In this document: positions 52,418 through 61,151 of the stretch, piece by piece
How the letters are laid out: each line of letters opens with the position of its first letter
Position numbering within the stretch: the first letter of the stretch is position 1
NCBI GenBank assembly: GCA_029211145.1
Contig: JARGEQ010000025.1
Location: 1 to 64,000 of the forward strand
DNA: 64,000 nucleotides
Direction of reading: 5' to 3'
From: Marinimicrococcus flavescens
GTDB lineage: Bacteria; Pseudomonadota; Alphaproteobacteria; Geminicoccales; Geminicoccaceae
Program-made: the position numbers and the translations under genes
The notes under the pieces: model-generated
Told to the model about the DNA's origin: nothing
The model's database searches: none
The model's input: only the letters and a program-made list of their open reading frames with translations

Positions 52418-53420
52418 GCCGGTCAAGCTCGAGGTGACCGACCTCGTGAAGCATTTCCCGGTGCGCGCCGGACTCCTCCAGCGGCAGGTCGGCGCCGTGC
52501 GCGCCGTCGACGGCGTGTCGTTCAAGCTGCGCCGTGGCGAGACGCTGGGCGTGGTCGGCGAGAGCGGCTGCGGCAAGTCCACGGTCGGTCGCACCGTCAT
52601 GAAGCTGCTCGAGCCTTCCGCCGGGCGGATCGTCCTGGGGAAGGCCGACATCACCAGCCTCGGCCGGCAGGCCATGTGGCCGCACCGTCGCAACATTCAG
52701 ATGGTGTTCCAGGACCCGTTCTCCTCGCTCAACCCGCGAATGTCGGCGGGCGACATCGTCGGCGAGCCGATCCGCAATTTCGGCCTGGCCAAGGGCTCCG
52801 AGCGCGAGCAGCAAGTGGCGGCCCTGTTCGACCGGGTCGGCCTGCGCCCCGAGGCGATGCGCAAGTACCCGCACGAGTTCTCCGGCGGCCAGCGCCAGCG
52901 CCTGGGCATCGCCAAGGCCCTGGCCGTCAATCCCGAGGTGATCGTGGCCGACGAGCCGGTCTCGGCGCTGGACGTCTCGGTGCAGGCGCAGGTCCTCAAC
53001 CTGATGATCGACCTGCAGGAAGAGCTGCGCCTGGCCTATCTCTTCATCAGTCACGACCTGGCGGTGATGCGGCACATCAGCCACCGCATCGCGGTGATGT
53101 ATCTGGGGCGCATCGTCGAGCTGGCGCCCAAGGAGGCGCTCTTCGAGCAGCCGCTTCACCCCTATACCGAAGCCCTGCTCTCGGCGGCGCCGGTGCCCAA
53201 TCCGCGCATCAAGAAGCAGCGGATCATTCTCCAGGGCGACGTGCCGAGCCCCTCCAAGCCGCCCTCGGGCTGCCATTTCCATACGCGTTGCCCCTACGCC
53301 ATCGCCCGCTGCAAGACCGAGGACCCCAAGCTGCGCGAGATCCGGCCGGGTCATTTCGCGGCCTGCATCCGGCGCGAGCCGGGCGAGACTCAGCCTGCCC
53401 TGGCGCCGGCCCAGCACTGA
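52410..53420 (+). CDS. Peptide ABC transporter ATPase (DppF type)
   Basis: This 336-aa ATPase starts at TTG 52410 (reading [12 protein letters not shown]), inside the end of the upstream gene; the longer open frame lies within that gene. Motifs are canonical: [39 protein letters not shown] and ISHD. The C-terminal segment has [15 protein letters not shown] gap of 43 bases separates it from the first M81 gene, so the peptidases are likely co-transcribed. Confidence 0.94.
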
Positions 53421-53463
53421 CTAGATCGCCCGCCGCCGGGCGGAACCAGCCGCGGAGTGGTCC

Positions 53464-54924
53464 ATGCGCGTCTTCACTGCCACGCTCTCGACCGAGAGCA
53501 ACAGCTTCTCGCCCATCCCCACGACCCGGGCGAGTTTCGAGGCGACGGCCTGGTTTCCGGCGGGGACCCACCCCGACCGCCCGCGGCCGACGACGGCGCA
53601 GATCATCGCCCTGCGCGAGGTGGCGGGCGCGCGTGGCTGGACCGTGATCGAGGGCCTGGCCACCCATGCCGAGCCGGCGGCACCCGTCCGCCAGGCCGAC
53701 TACGAGGCGCTGCGCGACCAGATCCTGGGCGAGCTCGAGGCTGCCATGCCGGTCGACATGGTGGTGCTGGGCCTGCACGGGGCGATGCTGGCCGTGGGCT
53801 GCGAGGACTGCGAGGGCGACCTGCTGGCGCGGGTGCGGCGGCTCGTCGGGCCGGACGTGGCCATCGGCGCCGAGCTCGACCCGCACTGCCATCTCACCGA
53901 CGCGATGACCGAAAACGCCGACGTGCTGGTGGCCTACAAGGAATACCCGCACACCGACTTCATGGAGCGTGCCCGCGAGCTGGTGGAGATCACCGCTGCG
54001 GCCGCGGAAGGCCGGGCGCGGCCGGTCATGTCGGTATTCGACTGCCGCATGATCGTCACCGCGCCGACGTCGCGCGAGCCCATGCGCGGTTTCGTCGACC
54101 GGGTGAAGGAGCTGGAGGGCAAGGACGGGGTCCTCTCCATCTCCATCGTCCACTGCTTTCCCTTCGGCGACGTGCCGTCTATCGGCGCACGGCTCCTGGT
54201 GGTCACCGACGGCCAGCCGGAGAAGGGGCGGGCGCTGGCCGAACAGCTGGGCCGCGAGTTCTACGCCATGCGCCGCGAGGTGGCGCCGCCCTATCTGGGT
54301 GTCGAGGAGGCGATCGACCACGTCCTGGCGCAGGAGGGCGGCCCCTTCGTGCTGGCCGACCCGGCTGACAATGCCGGTGGTGGGGCCCCTTCCGACAATA
54401 CCTCGATTCTGCGCGCGCTCATCGAGCGGGGCGTGGAGGGTGCCGCGGTGGGGCCGATCTGGGACCCTCAGGCGGTCCGCTTCTGCGAGGGCTTCGGCGA
54501 GGGCGCCACGTTCCGCCTGCGCTTCGGCGGCAAGGCCGGCCTTGCCTCGGGCCAGCCCATCGACGCCGAGGTCACCGTGCTCAAGCTGGTCAAGAACCTG
54601 ACCCAGAGCTTCTCGGGGGCGATCATCCCGCTGGGCGACGCGGCGGCGATCCGGGTCGGCGGCGTCGACGTTCTCCTCAACGCCAACCGCACCCAGGGCC
54701 GGGCGCCCGACATGTTCTCCAATTGCGGCATCGACCCGCTCTCCAAAAAGCTTTTGGTGGTGAAGTCGACCAACCACTTCCACGCCGCCTTCGCGCCCAT
54801 CGCGAAGGACATTCTCTACGTCGACGCCGACGGCCCGCTGGCCCGCGACTACCGGCGCGTGCCCTTCACCAGGCTCGAGCGCGACCTCTACCCGTTCCAC
54901 CCGGACCCGCTGGGCCTGGACTGA
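53464..54924 (+). CDS. M81-family metallopeptidase (MlrC-like), copy 1 of 3
   Basis: This 486-aa cytoplasmic protein of the MlrC/M81 family starts MRVFTATLSTESNSFSPIPT. The putative zinc region is ELDPHCHLT with YKEYPHTD, where Asp and His residues are conserved. DNAGGGAPSDNTSIL and VGPIWDPQAV mark the start of the MlrC C-terminal domain. MlrC of microcystin degraders cleaves the last linear peptide; relatives are widespread and mostly uncharacterised. The reading DPHCH replaces DLHCH of the other two copies. It lies directly behind the transporter. Confidence 0.92.
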   Translation: MRVFTATLSTESNSFSPIPTTRASFEATAWFPAGTHPDRPRPTTAQIIALREVAGARGWTVIEGLATHAEPAAPVRQADYEALRDQILGELEAAMPVDMVVLGLHGAMLAVGCEDCEGDLLARVRRLVGPDVAIGAELDPHCHLTDAMTENADVLVAYKEYPHTDFMERARELVEITAAAAEGRARPVMSVFDCRMIVTAPTSREPMRGFVDRVKELEGKDGVLSISIVHCFPFGDVPSIGARLLVVTDGQPEKGRALAEQLGREFYAMRREVAPPYLGVEEAIDHVLAQEGGPFVLADPADNAGGGAPSDNTSILRALIERGVEGAAVGPIWDPQAVRFCEGFGEGATFRLRFGGKAGLASGQPIDAEVTVLKLVKNLTQSFSGAIIPLGDAAAIRVGGVDVLLNANRTQGRAPDMFSNCGIDPLSKKLLVVKSTNHFHAAFAPIAKDILYVDADGPLARDYRRVPFTRLERDLYPFHPDPLGLD

Positions 54925-54942
54925 GCCGGAGGGGCTGTCACG

Positions 54943-56403
54943 ATGCGCGTCTTCACCGCCAGCCTCGGCACCGAGACCAACAGCTTCTCGCCGATCCCGA
55001 CCACGCTCGACAGCTTCACGAGCAATGTCTGGCACCCCGCCGGCACCTATCCCGAGAGCTCGCACATGACCACCGCGCAGGTCCCGGCGCTGCGGGCGGC
55101 GGCGAAGGAGCGGGGCTGGACGCTGATCGAGGGGCTTTGCACCTTCGCCTCGCCGGCCGGTCCCACCAGCCGGCACGCCTACGAGACGCTGCGCGACCAC
55201 ATTCTGGCCGAGCTCGAGGCGGCCATGCCGCTCGATATGGTGGTGCTGGGCCTGCACGGCGCCATGATCGCCGAGGGCTACGGCTCCTGCGAGGGCGATC
55301 TCCTGGCACGGGCGCGGGCGATCGTCGGGCCCGACGTGCCGATCGGCGCAGAATTCGACCTGCACTGCCATCTCACGCCTGTCCTGGTCGAGAACGCCGA
55401 CATACTGGTGGGCTACAAGGAGTTTCCCCACACCGACCATGCCGAGCGGGCCCGCGAGCTGGTCGAACTCACCGCCGCTGCGGCGGAGGGGCGGGTGAGG
55501 CCGGTGATGTCGGTCTTCGACTGCCGCATGATCGTCTCGGCCCCCACCTCGCGCCAGCCGATGCGTGGTTTCGTCGACCGGATCCAGGCGATGGAGGGGA
55601 GGGACGGCATCCTCTCGATCTCGCTCGCCCACTGCTTTCCCTATGGCGACGACGAGGAGATCGGGGCTCGGGTGCTGGTGGTCACCGACAACGACGCGGC
55701 CAAGGGCCAGGCGCTGGCCGAGCGGCTTGGCCGCGAGTTCTACGCCATGCGCCATGAGCTGGCGCCGCCCTACCACACGATCGACGAGGCCCTGGACCAC
55801 GCGCTCGCCGGCGAGGGCGGCCCGTTCGTGCTCGCCGAGCCGGGCGACAATCCCGGCGGCGGTGCCCCTTGCGACAATACCGAGATCCTCCACGCGATGA
55901 TTGCGCGCGGCATCGAGGGGGCAGCGCTGGGGCCGATCTGGGACCCGCAGGCGGTGGCCTTCTGCCACGGCTTCGGCAAGGGGGCCAAGGTCCGGCTGCG
56001 GTTCGGCGGCAAGGCGGGCTTCACCTCCGGCAGCCCGGTCGACGCGGAGGTCACGATCCTGGAGACCGTGAAGGACCACCACCAGAGCTTCGCCGGGCTC
56101 ACCGTCGCACTGGGCGACTCGGCGACCATCCGGGTCGGGGGAATCGACGTGCTGCTGGTCTCGACGCGCAAGCAGGCCATGGCGCCGGACATGTTCTCGG
56201 GCTGCGGCATCGATCCGCTGGCAAAGAAGATCCTCGTGGTGAAGTCGACCAACCACTTCCACGCCGCCTTCGCGCCGATCGCGAAGGAGATCCTCTATGT
56301 CGACACGGACGGGCCCCTGCCGCGCGACTACCGCCGGATCCCGTTCAGCCGCATCACCCGCGACCTCTTTCCCTTCCACCCCGACCCCCTGGGTCTGGAC
56401 TGA
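54943..56403 (+). CDS. M81-family metallopeptidase (MlrC-like), copy 2 of 3
   Basis: This 486-aa paralogue is exactly the same length as its neighbours, with MRVFTASLGTETNSFSPIPT, GAEFDLHCHLT, YKEFPHTDHAERA and DNPGGGAPCDNTEIL. It is 18 bases after copy 1 with GGAGGGG before the start. It is closer to copy 3 than to copy 1, including long near-identical DNA in the C-terminal third. Confidence 0.92.
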   Translation: MRVFTASLGTETNSFSPIPTTLDSFTSNVWHPAGTYPESSHMTTAQVPALRAAAKERGWTLIEGLCTFASPAGPTSRHAYETLRDHILAELEAAMPLDMVVLGLHGAMIAEGYGSCEGDLLARARAIVGPDVPIGAEFDLHCHLTPVLVENADILVGYKEFPHTDHAERARELVELTAAAAEGRVRPVMSVFDCRMIVSAPTSRQPMRGFVDRIQAMEGRDGILSISLAHCFPYGDDEEIGARVLVVTDNDAAKGQALAERLGREFYAMRHELAPPYHTIDEALDHALAGEGGPFVLAEPGDNPGGGAPCDNTEILHAMIARGIEGAALGPIWDPQAVAFCHGFGKGAKVRLRFGGKAGFTSGSPVDAEVTILETVKDHHQSFAGLTVALGDSATIRVGGIDVLLVSTRKQAMAPDMFSGCGIDPLAKKILVVKSTNHFHAAFAPIAKEILYVDTDGPLPRDYRRIPFSRITRDLFPFHPDPLGLD

Positions 56404-56420
56404 GCCAGGAGGGCCGCCGC

Positions 56421-57881
56421 ATGCGCGTCTTCACCGCCACCCTCGCCACCGAGAGCAACAGCTTCTCGCCCATTCCGACGACGCTGGAGAGCTTCGAAAC
56501 GGGCGTCTACTTCCCGTCCGGCACCCACCCGGACGAGCCGCGCCTGACCACCTCGCAGCTCCCCGTGCTGCGCAAGCTCGCCAAGGAGCGCGGGTGGACG
56601 CTGATCGAGGGCCTGTGCACCTTCGCGGAGCCCGCCGGCCTCACCACCCGGCACGCCTACGAGACCCTGCGCGAGCACATCCTGGGCGAGCTCGAGGCCG
56701 CCATGCCGCTCGACATGGTGGTGCTGGGCCTGCACGGGGCGATGATCGCCGACGGCTATGACGACTGCGAGGGCGATCTCCTGGCGCGGGTGCGGGCGAT
56801 CGTCGGGCCGGACGTGCCGGTCGGTGGCGAGTTCGACCTGCACTGCCATCTCACCAAAGCGATGATCGAGAACGCCGACATCCTTGTTGGCTACAAGGAG
56901 TTTCCCCACACCGACCATACCGAGCGGGCCGTGGAGCTGGTCGAGCTGACCGCCGCGGCGGCGGAGCGCCGGGTGAGGCCGGTGATGTCGGTCTTCGACT
57001 GCCGCATGATCGTCTCGGCTCCCACCTCGCGCCAGCCGATGCGCGGCTTCGTCGACCGGATCAAGGCGATGGAGGGCAAGAACGGCATCCTGTCCATCTC
57101 GCTCGCGCACTGCTTTCCCTATGGCGATGTCGAGGAGATTGGCGCCCGCGTCCTCGTGGTCACCGACGGCGACAAGGCAGGCGGCGACGCCCTTGCCGAG
57201 CGGCTGGGCCGCGAGTTCTACGCTATGCGCCGCGAGCTGGCGCCGCCCTACCACACCATCGACGGGGCGCTCGACCACGCGCTGGCCGGCAAGGGCGGCC
57301 CGTTCGTCCTGGCCGAGCCATGCGACAATGCCGGCGGCGGTGCGCCCTCCGACAATACCGAGATCCTGCGCGCAATGATCGAGCGCGGGATCGGGAACGC
57401 GGCACTCGGCCCCATCTGGGACCCGCAGGCGGCGGGCTTCTGCCACGGCTTCGGCAAGGGGGCCACGGTCCGGCTGCGGTTCGGCGGCAAGGCGGGCGCC
57501 GCCTCCGGCCAGCCCATCGACGCCGAGGTCACGATCCTGGAGACCATCAAGGACCATCGGCAGACCTTCGCCGGCTCGACCATCTCGCTGGGCGACTCGG
57601 CGGCCATCCGGGTCGGCGGAATCGACGTGCTGCTGGTCTCGCGCCGCAACCAGGCCATGGCGCCGGACATGTTCTCTGGGTGCGGCATCGATCCGCTGGC
57701 AAAGAAGATCCTCGTGGTGAAGTCCACCAACCACTTCCACGCCGCCTTCGCGCCGATCGCGAAGGAAGTCTTCTATGTCGAGACCGGCGGCCCTCTCCCG
57801 CGCGACTACAGCCGTATCCCCTTCACCCGCCTGAGCCGCGAGGTGTGGCCGCTGCACCCCGACCCGCTGGGAATGGGCTGA
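56421..57881 (+). CDS. M81-family metallopeptidase (MlrC-like), copy 3 of 3
   Basis: This 486-aa paralogue starts MRVFTATLATESNSFSPIPT. The putative metal motifs GEFDLHCHLT and YKEFPHTDHTERA are intact, as is DNAGGGAPSDNTEIL. It is 17 bases after copy 2 with CAGGAGGG upstream of the start. A hairpin with a T-run follows, so it probably ends the operon that begins at the array. Confidence 0.92.
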   Translation: MRVFTATLATESNSFSPIPTTLESFETGVYFPSGTHPDEPRLTTSQLPVLRKLAKERGWTLIEGLCTFAEPAGLTTRHAYETLREHILGELEAAMPLDMVVLGLHGAMIADGYDDCEGDLLARVRAIVGPDVPVGGEFDLHCHLTKAMIENADILVGYKEFPHTDHTERAVELVELTAAAAERRVRPVMSVFDCRMIVSAPTSRQPMRGFVDRIKAMEGKNGILSISLAHCFPYGDVEEIGARVLVVTDGDKAGGDALAERLGREFYAMRRELAPPYHTIDGALDHALAGKGGPFVLAEPCDNAGGGAPSDNTEILRAMIERGIGNAALGPIWDPQAAGFCHGFGKGATVRLRFGGKAGAASGQPIDAEVTILETIKDHRQTFAGSTISLGDSAAIRVGGIDVLLVSRRNQAMAPDMFSGCGIDPLAKKILVVKSTNHFHAAFAPIAKEVFYVETGGPLPRDYSRIPFTRLSREVWPLHPDPLGMG

Positions 57882-57898
57882 GCGGGGCCAGCGCGGCC

Positions 57899-57931
57899 TT
57901 GCCGGCCAGCCGCCGGCGTGGCAGCTTTTTT
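57899..57931 (+). terminator. Probable terminator of the peptidase operon
   Basis: GCCGGC-CAGCC-GCCGGC with an overlapping GCCA/TGGC pairing is followed by CTTTTTT, about 20 bases after the last M81 stop codon. Confidence 0.55.
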
Positions 57932-58055
57932 CGACACGGGCGGGTGCTTCGTGTAGGTCCCGGGAACCCGCCTCTGGCCGCTTCGTTCTGAAGGTGACTT
58001 CGGCCGCCGCCGGACGGCCACAGCCGAAACCCACTGATCAAGGCGGCGCTGCATC

Positions 58056-58292
58056 ATGGGCAAGGTCATCGACCTTCGAGAATGGCGTGATCGCGAGAGC
58101 GAACGCGGCCCTGGCGCGCACGAGCCCGTGCCGGCGGCCTCGTCCTTCGGGGCAGCCTGCGCCAGCCTCCCGTTCTATCCCCTGATCCTGTGGTGCGCCT
58201 CGATGGAGGCGTGGATGAACCTCTGGATGCCTTCGACCCCCCGCCGCATGCAGGCGCAAGAGGACACACGCTGCGGCCCGGCGCTGCGCTGA
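58056..58292 (+). CDS. Small 78-aa protein with one hydrophobic segment (hypothetical)
   Basis: The product begins MGKVIDLREWRDRESERG, a charged helical opening, and has one hydrophobic, Trp-rich segment (FYPLILWCASMEAWMNLWM near residues 40-58). Its function is not recognised. There is no strong ribosome site. It lies alone between the peptidase operon and the convergent DUF447 gene and is followed by a terminator-like element, which supports its being transcribed. Confidence 0.5.
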   Translation: MGKVIDLREWRDRESERGPGAHEPVPAASSFGAACASLPFYPLILWCASMEAWMNLWMPSTPRRMQAQEDTRCGPALR

Positions 58293-58366
58293 GGCGTCTG
58301 CCGAGTGCCTGGGACGGGTAAAAGCGCCGGGAAGCCGGCGCGGCCGTGACGGCGGTGCTGTGCAAC

Positions 58367-58400
58367 GCGCTACGCGCAGCCTTTTTCTCATTCGTTTCGT
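58367..58400 (+). terminator. Terminator-like repeat element
   Basis: GCAACGCGCTACGCGCAGCC is followed by TTTTTCTC. On the opposite strand it matches the family seen at 1213, 2814 and 3955 (GAGAAA, then GCGCGCAGCGC). It lies 75 bases after the small gene's stop and 20 bases from the convergent DUF447 stop. Confidence 0.5.
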
Positions 58401-58422
58401 AGTCTTGCAGCAGACGGCTCCT

Positions 58423-58992
58423 TTAGTGCCTTTCCTCGCGAAAGCGCTCGACCGCCTCCCTGATCCACCCCCACGCCTCCAGCTCGGCCTCGCCCGCCGT
58501 CTTCTCGACAGCGATGGCGAGCCAGGCCATCTCACGGTCGATCTTGTCGGCCGGCAGCATGTGCAGGCGCGAGACGAGGATGGCCCCCTCGACGACCGCC
58601 GCCTGGGCGCGGTTCATGCCCCTGAACGGGGCGTGGGTCGCCTCGTGCAGCTCGCGGCAGAGGAAGCGCGGGCGCTGCGGGTCCTCGATCACCCGAGCCA
58701 CCTCGACTTCGGCATGCGCGAGGGCGGCCGCCAGCCGCCAGCCCGTCACCCGTTCCGCCGGAACCACAGGCCAGTCGCGCCGGCGCCTGGTGACGCAGCC
58801 GGCGAATATCCGCGCGTCGGTGACGTAGCTGATGCACGCGAAGGGGTGACGGCGCAGGTTCTCCAGGGTGGTCGAGGGCACGAACGGGGCGATCATCAAA
58901 AAAGGCTCCTGCTCGATCACGCCGAGCGGCGCGATGTAGGCGGAGCCGTCCTCGTTGCTGGTGGTGACGATGCTCTCGCGGATGAACGGCAT
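58423..58992 (-). CDS. DUF447-family flavin-reductase-like protein of the H4MPT block
   Basis: This 189-aa protein is of the split-barrel FMN-binding type: MPFIRESIVTTSNEDGSAYIAPLG at the start (first part of the DUF447 pattern), ENLRRHPFACISYVTDARIFAG, and ARFLCRELHEATHAPF-like RFLCRELHEATHAPFRGMNR. DUF447 proteins accompany H4MPT genes in methylotrophs and methanogens; their reaction is unproved. Its ATG shares one base with the upstream stop. Confidence 0.88.
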   Translation of the reverse strand: MPFIRESIVTTSNEDGSAYIAPLGVIEQEPFLMIAPFVPSTTLENLRRHPFACISYVTDARIFAGCVTRRRRDWPVVPAERVTGWRLAAALAHAEVEVARVIEDPQRPRFLCRELHEATHAPFRGMNRAQAAVVEGAILVSRLHMLPADKIDREMAWLAIAVEKTAGEAELEAWGWIREAVERFREERH

Positions 58993-60395
58993 CAGCTCTC
59001 CTGGCCCCGCTTGCGGTCCTGCAAGGTGGTCCCGGCCGCCGCGAACCGTGTGCCGTCCTCGCTGACCCGGTCCACCGCGCAGCCCCACTCCAGCATGCTG
59101 TCCTGGGCATAGCGCTTGCCCAGCTCGTGCGCCACCTGGGCGCGAGCCAGTTCCACGCCCAGATAGAAGGCGTGCGCGCCATCGGCCTCGACGCCCAGAT
59201 GCGGGTAGAGTTGGAAAGGATCGGCGCCGGTCCGGTGGATGTCGCGGTTGTAGACGTGGATGCCGTCCTCGCTCACCTCGATGCGGAAGTTGCGGTCGGC
59301 AACCTGCGCCGCGTTCTCGGCGATCTCCTGGGAGCTATTGGGGAAGGGGCGGCGGTCGCGCAGGCACAAGAGGGAGGCATCGAAGCCCTGCGGCAGGGCG
59401 CCCTCCTCGCGTGCCGCAAAGAGGATGCGCCGCGCCCGGTCGGTCTCGCGGACCGCGCGGCGGCAATGCGGGCTCACCTGCACCACCAGCACGTTGCGGA
59501 TCGCCAGCTCGGAGACCATGCCCATCAGCGTCATGGTGATGCCGGTGGTGTCCGCGTCGGTGAGCTCGGTGAGGTTGCCCACGCCCATGAGCATCTCAGC
59601 CCCGGGCATCGCCCGGCGGAACTCGTGGTAGCGCACCACCGACGCGGTGAAGCCCATGTGGATGGGGTCGAGAACGGGATCGGCCAGGTAGGGCCGGCCG
59701 CGCCGCTCCATCGCCGCGCAGGCGCGCAGCAGGCTCGCCATGTCGCCGTGCCGCACCGGCACCAGCACCGGCACGGCAGCACTCTCCTCGGCCAGATGCA
59801 GGCTCTCCTCGGTGAGCGAGAGGAGGAACGAGGCACCGGCCCGCGCGCCGCGCCGCAGCTCCTCTAGATCACCCGAATCAACGCTCACCTCGTGGCCCGC
59901 CGCCACGAGCGCCTGGACCGCCTCCTCGAGATGCGGGAAGGGCGTGCCGGGCAGGCCGCCCAGGTCGATCACGTCGGCGCCCTCGCCGCGCAGGAAGGCG
60001 GCGCGGGCGAGGATCGCCTCCACCGTCAGCGCCGGCGCCTCGACGATCTCGGCGAAGATCCGGCAGTCGTGGCGGGAGAGATCGGGCCTGCCGCCGGCCC
60101 GGCCGAAATGCTGGGGCAGGTCCTTCACCTCGTCGGGGCCGCGCTCGAAGGGCACCTTGAAGTGGCGTGCCAGCTCCTCGAGATCGCCGCGAAAGCGGCC
60201 CGGCAGCACCGCCCGGTCGACGCCCTCCAGCGCTCCCAGGCGGCGCAGCAGGATCGGCACGGTCATCAGCGCCGCCACCTTCACCCCGGCATTGCGGATC
60301 TCCCAGGTGAACGGCGTCTCGCCCATCTGCGTCAGCACGCGGCGCAGCCGTGGCTCTGCCAGATGGCCGGTGATGAAGGCGATGCGCTCGCTCAT
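58992..60395 (-). CDS. Dihydropteroate-synthase-like protein of the H4MPT block
   Basis: This 467-aa protein has an N-terminal domain opening IAFITGHLAEPRLRRVL and a pterin-binding TIM barrel with GADVIDLGGLPGTPFPH, SVDSGDLEELRRG and DPVLDPIHMGF. A C-terminal tail carries AFYLGVELARAQVA and ELGKRYAQDSMLEWG. It corresponds to the archaeal-type DHPS-related family found with H4MPT genes, not to folate DHPS. A role in joining the pterin to the aminobenzoate arm is plausible but unproved. Its start overlaps the flavoprotein stop by 4 bases. Confidence 0.87.
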   Translation of the reverse strand: MSERIAFITGHLAEPRLRRVLTQMGETPFTWEIRNAGVKVAALMTVPILLRRLGALEGVDRAVLPGRFRGDLEELARHFKVPFERGPDEVKDLPQHFGRAGGRPDLSRHDCRIFAEIVEAPALTVEAILARAAFLRGEGADVIDLGGLPGTPFPHLEEAVQALVAAGHEVSVDSGDLEELRRGARAGASFLLSLTEESLHLAEESAAVPVLVPVRHGDMASLLRACAAMERRGRPYLADPVLDPIHMGFTASVVRYHEFRRAMPGAEMLMGVGNLTELTDADTTGITMTLMGMVSELAIRNVLVVQVSPHCRRAVRETDRARRILFAAREEGALPQGFDASLLCLRDRRPFPNSSQEIAENAAQVADRNFRIEVSEDGIHVYNRDIHRTGADPFQLYPHLGVEADGAHAFYLGVELARAQVAHELGKRYAQDSMLEWGCAVDRVSEDGTRFAAAGTTLQDRKRGQES

Positions 60396-61012
60396 GGGGC
60401 AGGTGAGGCGGCAGGCCCTACCATGGCCAGCCGTGCCGCGACCGCGGCCTCGAGCGCGGCCATGCTCTCGACCACCGTGGTCGCCTCGAAGCCGCGCAAC
60501 CGCTCGGTGTTCTCGAGGTCGATCCGGCGCGGCCAGAGGCGCACCATCCCGTCGGGCGCCATCGTGTCCATCACCGGCCGCGTGTCGCAGGCATAGACGA
60601 TGCTGGGGATGCGGCACTTGCCGGCCTGGGCGTAGACATTGGTCACCAGCGTGTCGGAGATGCCGGCCACGCACTTGGCCACCGTATTCGAGGTCGCCGG
60701 CGCCACCACCAGCGTGTGGTACCAGCCATGGTAGAACCGGCCGACCGGTGCCGCCGAGGCGGTGGTGTCCCTGATGAGCCGGATGGTGTCGGGGAAGGGC
60801 TTGCGGTCACGGGTATACATGAAGATCACCTCGGCGGCGGCCTTCGAGAGGAACACGTCCATCATCCCGATGCCGCGCATCAGCTCGAGACATTCCATGA
60901 AATCGTGGCCGGAGCCGGTCAGCGCCCAGGCCAGGCGCGCCCGTCCCGGCTTCTCCTCGTTCTCCTGCCAGCCTTCCTGCACCCGGTCTTCCTGCACCCG
61001 GTCTTCCTGCAC
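60392..61012 (-). CDS. Flavoprotein, DmrB/AfpA-like (dihydromethanopterin reductase type)
   Basis: This protein of up to 206 aa has the HFCD-flavoprotein look: LAWALTGSGHDFMECL, SKAAAEVIFMYT, HTLVVAPATSNTVAKCVAGI and DTLVTNVYAQAG. Relatives include the archaeal dihydromethanopterin reductase and the AfpA-type flavoproteins of methylotroph C1 clusters; final reduction of the pterin is the likely job. The start is uncertain: three in-frame GTGs (61012, 60997, 60982) lie in a 15-bp triplicate repeat, each of the last two preceded by AGGAAG. Starting at 60982 gives 196 aa. Confidence 0.85.
   Translation of the reverse strand: MQEDRVQEDRVQEGWQENEEKPGRARLAWALTGSGHDFMECLELMRGIGMMDVFLSKAAAEVIFMYTRDRKPFPDTIRLIRDTTASAAPVGRFYHGWYHTLVVAPATSNTVAKCVAGISDTLVTNVYAQAGKCRIPSIVYACDTRPVMDTMAPDGMVRLWPRRIDLENTERLRGFEATTVVESMAALEAAVAARLAMVGPAASPAP
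60968..61012 (-). repeat. Triplicated 15-bp repeat with start codons and ribosome sites
   Basis: GTGCAGGAAGACCGG occurs at 61012-60998 and 60997-60983, and a variant GTGCAGGAAGGCTGG at 60982-60968. Each unit contains a GTG and an AGGAAG suited to the next GTG, all in the flavoprotein frame. Confidence 0.8.
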
Positions 61013-61151
61013 GATGTCGCGAAGCTCCCGCCGAGAGTGCCGCCCGAGGATGAGTATCGGCCGCGCGGCGGCCGTGTCGAGGGTGCGTTGCGGTCTTCCC
61101 GCGGCAGTCCATCCATAGGATGCCGGCGGCGCGACCGGAAGGGCAGGCGGC

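Noticed and set aside
53224-56379. Very long minus-strand open frame (over 1000 codons) across the M81 genes
   Set aside because: It is the antisense shadow of the M81 and ATPase genes; high third-position G+C keeps such frames open. The sense genes have family motifs, the antisense frame has none.
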